Source: Dehalococcoidia bacterium UBA2158
GTDB lineage: Bacteria > Chloroflexota > Dehalococcoidia > Lucifugimonadales > UBA3495
NCBI GenBank assembly: GCA_002328185.1
Contig: DCWQ01000018.1
Span: 1-13,955 of the forward strand
Reading direction: 5' to 3'
DNA: 13,955 nucleotides
In this document: in pieces, positions 6,742 to 12,646 of the stretch
Position numbering within the stretch: the stretch's first letter is position 1
Layout: every line of letters starts with the position of its first letter
Notes under the pieces: model-generated
Databases searched by the model: none
What the model saw: the letters and a program-made list of their open reading frames with translations, nothing else
What the model was told of the DNA's origin: nothing
Position numbers and translations under genes: made by a program

Positions 6742-6770
6742 TTTACATATTCGAAATTTTAATGTATACA
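6742..6770 (+). promoter_or_regulatory. Predicted sigma-70-type promoter
   Basis: TTTACA (6742-6747) and TATACA (6765-6770) are separated by 17 bp, the optimal spacing. They lie about 57 bp upstream of the binding-protein ATG and start just past the edge of the recombinase remnant. Confidence 0.5.
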
Positions 6771-6826
6771 AATTGCAGATGATCTTATTCCCATTCGGAT
6801 TGATTACAACGATGTTAGGAGAAAAG

Positions 6827-8245
6827 ATGCGAAACGGCAGAATAATGTTTTTGATGCTGGCGATGCTGGCAGTGATTCTTGCAGCTTGTGGCGGGTCTGA
6901 ATCTGGAGATACCACGGCAGCGAAACCTGCAGCAGAAAAACCTGCAGCAGCGAAACCTGCAGCAGAAAAACCTGCAGCAGCGAAACCTGCAGCAGAAAAA
7001 CCTGCAGCGCCCTCGTTAACCCTGAAAGAAGCGGCTGCTCGGCGAGCCGGCGGACCGGGGTCTTTCTATGTGGGAGACCTGAGCCAGTTGGTTGGCCCGG
7101 CTCCTGGTCCTACACTGGGTGACGCGGATGACATGATCAACTTGGCAGGTCTAGAACGGGAGCGGTACCTTTTCGATTCTCCTTACTATGACGCTCTGGT
7201 TGAAAAATCAAACTTCACCAATCAAACGGAACTCGTATATGACGGGGAACCCATAGAGATTCAGGTCACCTGCATTAACCGCACCTTAGCGACCTGTAAG
7301 TTGGTGGAAGAAGTACTCGTCAAGAATACCACTGAGCGAACGCAAGGGAAGCTTAATTTAGTTATCACGTCCTTCCCAGAGTTGGGTTTAGCCGGTCCCG
7401 ACTCCCTTGCATTGGTCCGGGACGGAACCATAGATTTTACCGAGATTACTTCCGGTTACGTAGCCGGAGATCTACCCCAGCTAGAGATTACCTTCCTGTA
7501 CGGGCTCTACCCCGATCATGAGATTGAATATAAGGCTAACGCGGCCGTTCAAGGTTACCTTGAGAAGCTGATTCAAGAAGACACCGGCGGCGGACAGGTC
7601 ATAAGCCGCATGTGGGTTTCCGGTGGGGACAATTTCTTCTTCTGCCGAGACAAAATTAATACCGCAGCCGACTTCAAAGGTAAAAAGGTGCGGAGTCACG
7701 GCGCCGCCTTGTCTGACTGGATCGAGGGATTCGGTGCCAATGCTCAGTTCGTAGCATTCGCCGAGGTTTATACGGCTTTAGAGCGCGGTATCCTAGACTG
7801 CGGTGTTACCGTGGCCTTTGCTGCGCATGGACAGCGATGGTTTGAGGTTACCGACTACATGGTTGGCCCTCTTTCCAGCCAGCTGATCAACACTATGGTT
7901 ATGAACGCGAAAGTGTTCTCGGATCTACCAGAAGACCTCCGACAGATTCTGGTTGAAGAAGGCGCCAGACATGAGTTAGAAGCCATGAGGGTCACCCCGG
8001 CATGGAACGAAGTCTGGACTCAACGTAACATCGATGCTGGCCTGGAATTCATACCGTTCACTGATGAAATGAAGGAGATACAGGCTAACAAAGCGGTGCC
8101 GATTCACGTGCTACCCAACTGGATCAAGCGGGTGGGAGGCCCTGACAGCGACATCGTGCGCGTATTCAACGAAAAGATTGCACCGATTGTTGGACTCAAG
8201 ATAAACGACGATGGTACGACCAGCCCGGTCCCAGTGACTCAGTAG
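6827..8245 (+). CDS. TRAP transporter solute-binding lipoprotein (DctP-like), copy 1
   Basis: This 472-residue exported lipoprotein has a basic N terminus, hydrophobic helix and lipobox LAAC, giving a lipidated Cys21. A low-complexity Ala/Pro/Lys/Glu tether follows (about 22-63), then a DctP-type binding domain (about 65-465). Family features are DFKGKKVRSHGAALSDWIEGFGA (282-304), whose Arg289 is placed like the substrate carboxylate-binding Arg, and FAEVYTALERGILDCGV (311-327). Such proteins deliver organic acids to a Na+- or H+-driven TRAP permease, but no permease gene is in the window. Start: ATG with AGGAG five bases upstream; earlier in-frame starts lack a ribosome binding site. Cys149/157 and Cys273/325 could form disulfides. 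A strong terminator follows, so it is probably monocistronic. Confidence 0.88.
   Translation: MRNGRIMFLMLAMLAVILAACGGSESGDTTAAKPAAEKPAAAKPAAEKPAAAKPAAEKPAAPSLTLKEAAARRAGGPGSFYVGDLSQLVGPAPGPTLGDADDMINLAGLERERYLFDSPYYDALVEKSNFTNQTELVYDGEPIEIQVTCINRTLATCKLVEEVLVKNTTERTQGKLNLVITSFPELGLAGPDSLALVRDGTIDFTEITSGYVAGDLPQLEITFLYGLYPDHEIEYKANAAVQGYLEKLIQEDTGGGQVISRMWVSGGDNFFFCRDKINTAADFKGKKVRSHGAALSDWIEGFGANAQFVAFAEVYTALERGILDCGVTVAFAAHGQRWFEVTDYMVGPLSSQLINTMVMNAKVFSDLPEDLRQILVEEGARHELEAMRVTPAWNEVWTQRNIDAGLEFIPFTDEMKEIQANKAVPIHVLPNWIKRVGGPDSDIVRVFNEKIAPIVGLKINDDGTTSPVPVTQ
6917..7003 (+). repeat. 30-bp in-frame tandem repeat in the lipoprotein tether
   Basis: About three copies of a 30-bp unit encode AAAKPAAEKP (first copy 27 bp, then two identical 30-bp copies). 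The nucleotide identity between copies indicates recent slippage. The charged Ala-Pro spacer holds the binding domain away from the membrane anchor. Confidence 0.9.
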
Positions 8246-8353
8246 CCTAGGACGCAGATCCTCAGAGATTGGATTTTCTTTATAGGCACTTTGGCCTAAA
8301 GTCGCCGGTGAATAATATCCGGTAACCTTACGGGATAAACACCGAACCCTTAC
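8246..8353. other. Intergenic trailer
   Basis: This is non-coding sequence between the binding-protein stop and its terminator. ACTTTGG/CCTAAAGT near 8286-8301 could form a small hairpin. Nothing else is seen. Confidence 0.35.
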
Positions 8354-8389
8354 AGAGAGACCCGCCGGCCCGGCGGGTCTCTCTTATTT
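8354..8389 (+). terminator. Rho-independent terminator
   Basis: A perfect 14-bp stem (8354-8367 with 8371-8384, core CCCGCCG/CGGCGGG) has a 3-nt loop and is followed by TATTT. It ends the binding-protein transcript about 110 bp after its stop. Confidence 0.88.
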
Positions 8390-8459
8390 GCGTATTGGCT
8401 TAAAGTTTGTTGATATTACCTCATTCTCGGCATGTCCCTAGAAATGCAAATCCGATGGC

Positions 8460-8747
8460 ATGTTCTTTTTAAGTTGGCTGTTATTTGAAATAACGAAAAG
8501 GGTCGCTGGATACTTATCAGAATCTTCGTTCTTACCTAATCGCGTAGTCTTAGTTACTCCTTTATCCTTCCCCATCGAGTGGCAACTGGGCGCCGATTTC
8601 GCCATGTTCCGCTCCTTGTTCAAGAAGGAGATGCACGCCACCCTCGTTAACAACTTGTACAAGTGTGGTGTCCTTAGTGAGAGCATGAAGGCCAGCCTGG
8701 AGCAGGAACTTCTCGTGAATGTCAGCGAAGCTCTGGCGGACGATTAG
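8460..8747 (+). CDS. Hypothetical small protein, 95 residues (possibly 47)
   Basis: I do not recognise this frame. The first part is hydrophobic (FFLSWLLFEITKRVAGYL). The second half, from Met at 8604, reads as a soluble helical protein (FRSLFKKEMHATLVNNLYKCGVLSESMKASLEQELLVNVSEALADD) and may be the true 47-residue product. Neither start has a clear ribosome binding site. Support comes from a perfect terminator 48 bp after the stop, with no other gene to account for it. A long frame on the opposite strand covers much of the same interval but is less protein-like. Confidence 0.35.
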   Translation: MFFLSWLLFEITKRVAGYLSESSFLPNRVVLVTPLSFPIEWQLGADFAMFRSLFKKEMHATLVNNLYKCGVLSESMKASLEQELLVNVSEALADD

Positions 8748-8794
8748 TCCACGAAAACCTGTTCGGGCGACCCTATCAGTCGATGGAATTGAAT

Positions 8795-8828
8795 AGCCCC
8801 CGGTTCGTTACCGGGGGCTGTTTGTTTG
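8795..8828 (+). terminator. Rho-independent terminator
   Basis: AGCCCCCGGT (8795-8804) pairs with ACCGGGGGCT (8810-8819) around a 5-nt loop, followed by GTTTGTTTG. It suggests a transcript from the 8460-8747 region. Confidence 0.88.
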
Positions 8829-8846
8829 ACCAGCCCGAAGGCTGGT
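8829..8846. repeat. Small hairpin
   Basis: ACCAGCC and GGCTGGT pair around a CGAA tetraloop directly after the preceding terminator's T-rich tail. It could assist termination or belong to the leader region of the peptidase gene. Confidence 0.5.
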
Positions 8847-8935
8847 GATAGTGTTCGCCCATAAGTCGTAGCTATTGAGTCTGGAAAGCCGCTTTTTCCT
8901 GACTCGGCGCCCTTGGTTGGAACCCGTTGTACGGT

Positions 8936-8958
8936 CCGCAGCAATTATCGTGCTGCGG
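8936..8958 (+). promoter_or_regulatory. Stem-loop in the peptidase leader
   Basis: CCGCAGCA (8936-8943) pairs perfectly with TGCTGCGG (8951-8958) over a 7-nt AT-rich loop, 28 bp before the AGGAGG ribosome binding site of the peptidase gene. There is no T-run, so it is not a terminator. It may be an operator-like inverted repeat or an mRNA leader structure. Confidence 0.45.
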
Positions 8959-8998
8959 CGTTGGCAGGTAGTCCCAAAGTAAAAACAGGAGGCTCTTG

Positions 8999-10216
8999 AT
9001 GTCTGACAAAGTTAGAACAAAATTGATGCAGGAGTTACAAAAACACAACATCGATGCCTATCTGGCTTATACACCGTCAAACCTGTTTTATACGACTGGA
9101 TTCTTGAGCCCAGTCGTTGCTCTTTCTTGGCGGCTTATGGGAACAGATCTGTGCTTGATACCTGCTGACCCAGCCCGTCCTCCGGCATTAATAACGAGTG
9201 ATTTTGTAGAAACTCCCGCAAGAGCGTCTACGGATATCGAAGATATTAGAACTTACAAAATGTGGGTTGAAAACAGGGACGTCGACATCCTGGGTAACTC
9301 AACAATCAGTGCTAATTTGTCTCGTCCTCCCCAATGGGATCAAGCCGAGATCCATACAGCACTTCGGGATATTTTGGGCGAAAGAAACCTAGACCAGGCG
9401 ACAATCGGTACGGATTTGCGGTACGTTCAACACCAAACGATTGAACTATTGAAAGAGACTAATCCTCAGTGTAAATTCGTCGACGTGACTGACATGCTTT
9501 ACCAGTTGCGGGCGATCAAACAACCTCACGAGATTGAAACACTTAGAAAAGCGGCCCGCCTTTATGAGGCAGGTCAAAATCAAGCCATTGCGAACGTTCA
9601 TGAAGGACAAACAGCATTAGATATCAAATACAACTACATGGATGGAGCGCTGCAAGCTGCTAAAGCCGATCTATCTTTGGGAGATTTCCAGGGTGCCTTT
9701 GGTTTCATTAGTGCTGGGTCAGGAGCTCGCCTAAGCTTTGGGGGAACCTCGGGATTGTCTCCGGGAGATTTGATTAAATTCGATTGTGGTGTGACGTTGA
9801 ACGGTTATTACAGCGACTGCGGTCGCACATTCTCCTTTGGAAAGCCGACTGACATTCAGAAAAAGATGCACCACGCTCTACAGTCCGCGCATTCGAGGGC
9901 GAGGGAATTGATGCGTCCTGGCGTCCAACTATCTGAGATATTTCGTGTTGCCACAGAGGAAATTCGGTCGCATGGTTTTCCAAACTATAGCCGCGGTCAC
10001 TACGGTCACTCTATCGGCCTGGACTCTTTTGTAGAAGAACCACCGTTCATCAGTGCAGATGAAAAATCTATACTCCAACCAGGTATGGTGATGTGCCTAG
10101 AGACGCCCTATTATGCTGATAGCGTAGGGTCATTCCAGATAGAAGACATGATTCTAATAACATCAGAAGGTTGCGAAATATTTAATTCTTACAGTTATGA
10201 CTTGCTCGAAGTTTAA
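8999..10216 (+). CDS. M24 family metallopeptidase (Xaa-Pro aminopeptidase/creatinase fold)
   Basis: The 405-residue cytosolic protein has two domains: an N-terminal creatinase-type domain (about 1-165; YLAYTPSNLFYTTGF at 21-35) and a C-terminal pita-bread catalytic domain (about 173-405). All five dinuclear metal ligands are visible: Asp262 (FDCGV), Asp273 (YSDCGRT), His337 (GHYGHSIG), Glu368 (CLETP) and Glu382 (QIED). Members remove N-terminal residues next to proline, split X-Pro dipeptides, or act on creatine-like C-N bonds, and sequence alone does not separate these. The ATG at 8999 is preceded by a full AGGAGG six bases away; a TTG three bases earlier is less likely. It stands alone, with hairpins before it. 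Neighbouring solute-binding proteins suggest uptake and breakdown of organic nitrogen, as an inference. Confidence 0.92.
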   Translation: MSDKVRTKLMQELQKHNIDAYLAYTPSNLFYTTGFLSPVVALSWRLMGTDLCLIPADPARPPALITSDFVETPARASTDIEDIRTYKMWVENRDVDILGNSTISANLSRPPQWDQAEIHTALRDILGERNLDQATIGTDLRYVQHQTIELLKETNPQCKFVDVTDMLYQLRAIKQPHEIETLRKAARLYEAGQNQAIANVHEGQTALDIKYNYMDGALQAAKADLSLGDFQGAFGFISAGSGARLSFGGTSGLSPGDLIKFDCGVTLNGYYSDCGRTFSFGKPTDIQKKMHHALQSAHSRARELMRPGVQLSEIFRVATEEIRSHGFPNYSRGHYGHSIGLDSFVEEPPFISADEKSILQPGMVMCLETPYYADSVGSFQIEDMILITSEGCEIFNSYSYDLLEV

Positions 10217-10433
10217 TCCGTATGTGGTATACCGCTCACAGCAGCCCGTAGAAGCCCGTGGAAGTCCATAGGCTCCACCACGTTATAGGTAAATAATCCC
10301 CCAGACGGTCAACGGCTATGCCCATAAGGCCCATTTTTTAAAATTTTCCTCCGTAGGAAAGGGCCTACTTTATAGCTAGAAGTCCCGTGGTTGATTCGCA
10401 TAACGGGCGTAGGTGTAAGGGTGCTCACCATAC
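10217..10433. other. Intergenic region before tRNA-Ser
   Basis: I see no gene here. AGCCCGTAGAAG and AGCCCGTGGAAG occur back to back near 10243-10266. A TTTCCT/AGGAAA stem (about 10345-10360) enclosed by GGCCC/GGGCC may end the peptidase transcript. A tRNA promoter should lie near 10380-10430 but no convincing boxes were found. Confidence 0.35.
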
Positions 10434-10523
10434 GGAGGGATGGCTGAGTGGATGAAAGAGACGGTCTTGAAAACCGTTACGGGGGCAACCTCATCGTGGG
10501 TTCGAATCCCTTTCCCTCCGCCA
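10434..10523 (+). tRNA. tRNA-Ser (anticodon UGA)
   Basis: This 90-nt class II tRNA has the acceptor stem GGAGGGA/TCCCTCC, D arm GGCTGAGTGG, anticodon stem ACGGT/ACCGT around the loop CTTGAAA (anticodon TGA, reads UCA-type serine codons), a long variable arm, T loop GTTCGAATC and an encoded G-CCA end. Size and long variable arm are normal for tRNA-Ser. Confidence 0.96.
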
Positions 10524-10532
10524 GTTTCAGGC

Positions 10533-10575
10533 GTAAAAGTGACCCCCAGATGATAAATCTGGGGGTCACTTTTAC
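10533..10575 (+). terminator. Perfect 19-bp hairpin after tRNA-Ser
   Basis: Bases 10533-10551 pair without mismatch to 10557-10575 around the loop GATAA. The stem has AAAA on the left and TTTT on the right of its base, as in bidirectional terminators. It starts 9 nt after the tRNA CCA and is the probable end of the tRNA transcript. Confidence 0.82.
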
Positions 10576-10595
10576 CCTTGAGGTCTAATCGCAAA

Positions 10596-10627
10596 GACCG
10601 GCCCCTGGGTTTATCCAGGGACCGGTC
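10596..10627 (-). terminator. Terminator of binding-protein copy 2
   Basis: On the - strand GACCGG-x-CCCTGG pairs with CCAGGG-x-CCGGTC with one internal mismatch and a 6-nt loop, followed by TTTG. It lies about 50 bp beyond the stop of the leftward gene and back to back with the tRNA terminator. Confidence 0.8.
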
Positions 10628-10678
10628 GGCTTTCCAAATCTTAGATGATGGCTGAATTGCCAGTTGCCGTGTGACGCT

Positions 10679-12055
10679 TTATTTCGTCTTGGTAACAGAA
10701 CCGTCGGCTTCGATTTTCAGGCCGACGAGCGGACCGATTTTGGGATTGAATATATCGGTGATCACCGGATGGGTGCCGCTACCGACGCGCTTCACCCAGT
10801 TCGGCACGACCCGTTCCATGACGGCACCGTTCAAGCTCTGTTCGGCCATCGCTGGCGAGAACGGTATGAATTCCAAGCCTGCCTTCTGGTTCTTGATGAG
10901 CCCCATCTCGTTTTGGATCGACCCGATCCGGAGCGCCTCCAATTCGGACTTGGCGGCTTCTTCGATCAGGATACGCTGGAGGTCTTCGGGGATGGAATTC
11001 CATTTGTTGGCGTTGATCACGTTGTTGACAAAGGGCCAGCTGATCAACGGCCCGATCATGTAATCGGTTACCTCATACCAGCGCTGACCGTGGGAAGCGT
11101 CAGCACCAGTCACACCACAGTCCAGGATGCCCCGTTCCAAGGCTGTGTAGACCTCGGAGAAGGCTACGAATTGGGCCGAGGCGCCCATCCCTTCGATCCA
11201 GTCCGACAATGCCGCGCTGTGGCTGCGGGTCTTCTTCCCTTTGAAGTCATCAAGGCTCTCAACCTTGTCTTTGCAGAAGAAGTATTGGTCGTTGCCCGAG
11301 AAGAGGTGGTGGTTCATGACCACCCCGCCGGTCTCGGCCAGCACGATCGCCTCGATATCGTCGACGATCAACTCATTCGCCTTAAATTCTTGTTCCAGGC
11401 TGTCGTAGAGTCCCCAGAGGTTCTGAATCTCGATGGGAGGCATCTCGCCCGATACGTAGCCGGCGTAGATGGTGGCGGACTCAAGTGTGCCATTTGCGAC
11501 TAGGCTAAGGGTGTCTGGTCCGGCCAATCCCAACTCTGGGAAAGAGCTGACAACGAATGTCAACTGCCCGTTGGTCCGTGCCTCAAGGGCGGGTGTGAGT
11601 GTAGAGTCCAGTACCTTGCAGGGCCCTAAAGCCCGGTTGATGCAGGCGTGCTGAATCTGGATGGAAACGCCCTCGCTTGTCAGAGGGGTTGGGTTGGTGA
11701 GATTGGCCTTCTTCAAAGCCTTCTTATAGAAATCGCTTTCGTAGACCCATATGTGGTTTTCGAGAGCGGACAGCGGGACGTTACCGTCGAAGTCGCCCTG
11801 GTCCACTGTTGCTGCAGGGCCAACCAGCTGGTTCAGGTCTCCTACGTATATCGCACCGACCCCGCCGGCATGCTCCGCGGCGTATTGTTCAAGTGTTGGA
11901 CCGGTGGGAGCCGCAGGGACTGCGGTCGCTGCGGGGGCTGCTTTCGCTGCGGGGGCTGCGGGGGCTGCGGGGGCTGCGGTCGGATCCGAACCGCAACCGA
12001 CCAGCATAATCGAAACCACGATCAGCAACATGGCAGTTAATCGGAACTTTAGCAT
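10679..12055 (-). CDS. TRAP transporter solute-binding lipoprotein (DctP-like), copy 2
   Basis: This 458-residue lipoprotein has a signal helix MLKFRLTAMLLIVVSIMLVG with lipidated Cys21, then an Ala/Pro tether (about 24-51), then the DctP-type domain. Key segments are FKGKKTRSHSAALSDWIEGMGA (271-292, Arg277 as probable carboxylate anchor) and FSEVYTALERGILDCGVTG (299-317). It aligns end to end with the + strand copy at 6827 and the partial copy at 12647, and resembles the latter most in its first 80 residues. Start: ATG at 12055 with AAGGAG seven bases upstream; a TTG at 12079 lies upstream of that ribosome binding site and is rejected. Four Cys (138, 146, 261, 313) match those of copy 1. No permease genes adjoin it and it has its own terminator. 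Confidence 0.9.
   Translation of the reverse strand: MLKFRLTAMLLIVVSIMLVGCGSDPTAAPAAPAAPAAKAAPAATAVPAAPTGPTLEQYAAEHAGGVGAIYVGDLNQLVGPAATVDQGDFDGNVPLSALENHIWVYESDFYKKALKKANLTNPTPLTSEGVSIQIQHACINRALGPCKVLDSTLTPALEARTNGQLTFVVSSFPELGLAGPDTLSLVANGTLESATIYAGYVSGEMPPIEIQNLWGLYDSLEQEFKANELIVDDIEAIVLAETGGVVMNHHLFSGNDQYFFCKDKVESLDDFKGKKTRSHSAALSDWIEGMGASAQFVAFSEVYTALERGILDCGVTGADASHGQRWYEVTDYMIGPLISWPFVNNVINANKWNSIPEDLQRILIEEAAKSELEALRIGSIQNEMGLIKNQKAGLEFIPFSPAMAEQSLNGAVMERVVPNWVKRVGSGTHPVITDIFNPKIGPLVGLKIEADGSVTKTK
11838..11999 (-). repeat. Near-identical 5' segment shared with binding-protein copy 3
   Basis: This segment covers the tether and first mature residues. Against 13821-13955 the left 80 bases (11838-11917) differ at only 3 positions, and the last stretch through the lipobox-proximal codons is also identical. 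A 27-bp length difference falls in the GC-rich Ala/Pro repeats (GCGGGGGCT units). The rest of the two genes is clearly more divergent. Confidence 0.85.
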
Positions 12056-12586
12056 TTCTGAACTCCTTTTGATATTCAATTCGGTTCTAACATGGGGGGT
12101 GTTGGGCCGCCATTCGACGCGCTCATCTGTGCAACAGAGGCCACATCGGTCGGCCTAGATTCTCAACTTCCCTCGAATTGTAGGTTTTGGCCATATAGAC
12201 TAGTCGTTGGCTAAATTATCTACTCGTCCATAGGACGCCTGAATATACCATATCAAGTTTCAATATGTAAATGTTTTGATGATGCCTATTTTGAATACAA
12301 CATCAATAGAGAACATATATAGCCTATTTGGCGATATAACTGACGGATTCAATATAATTGATAGCAATAATTCGTAATCTAGTTTTTAGCATTCATAAAA
12401 AATCAACTGCAATATGACGATTTACCTATGTTCAGTGGACCGGACCGGCTACGTTAGGTTTGATGGACTCTCAACGGAACAATGCGTCTATAGAATAACG
12501 GAAGAGGTTGCCGGGTTTGATGGTGGTCAAGATGGATGGACCCTATTCTGATCGCGACTTGTCCTTGGTGTATCTGTATATCACAA
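12056..12586. other. AT-rich intergenic and promoter region
   Basis: This 530-bp stretch lies upstream of copy 2. The part 12170-12420 is strongly AT-rich and should contain the leftward promoter; several TATA-like blocks prevent a unique call. Near 12435-12551 a 38-residue + strand frame from GTG has mixed acidic composition but no ribosome binding site and no family match, so I do not call it a gene. Confidence 0.4.
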
Positions 12587-12616
12587 AAGGCGCACCGGAA
12601 CATTCCGGTGCGCCTT
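12587..12616 (-). terminator. Terminator of binding-protein copy 3
   Basis: AAGGCGCACCGGA pairs perfectly with TCCGGTGCGCCTT around a 4-nt loop. On the - strand the stem runs into TTTTG. It lies about 30 bp past the stop of the leftward gene. Confidence 0.88.
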
Positions 12617-12646
12617 AGTAGTGGACTCATTAATGGGTTAACGTAG

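Noticed and set aside
6725..6826. Longer start (GTG at 6725) for binding-protein copy 1
   Set aside because: It would place a promoter-like region and the real ribosome binding site inside the gene and put about 34 residues before a standard lipoprotein signal.
8438..8686. 82-residue - strand frame
   Set aside because: Opposite the small + strand ORF, with no terminator or ribosome binding site in its direction and no family features.
10243..10281. Short repeat AGCCCGTRGAAG and a CTCCACCA that resembles a tmRNA/tRNA end
   Set aside because: No T loop, stem or acceptor pairing precedes the CCA, and the 12-bp repeat has only two imperfect copies; likely chance.
10664..11503. 279-residue + strand frame opposite binding-protein copy 2
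   Set aside because: It is the antisense shadow of a well-supported gene with lipobox, tether and TRAP-type motifs; its own translation shows no family features.
12435..12551. 38-residue GTG-started frame in the AT-rich gap
   Set aside because: No ribosome binding site, no recognised family, and the length is expected by chance.
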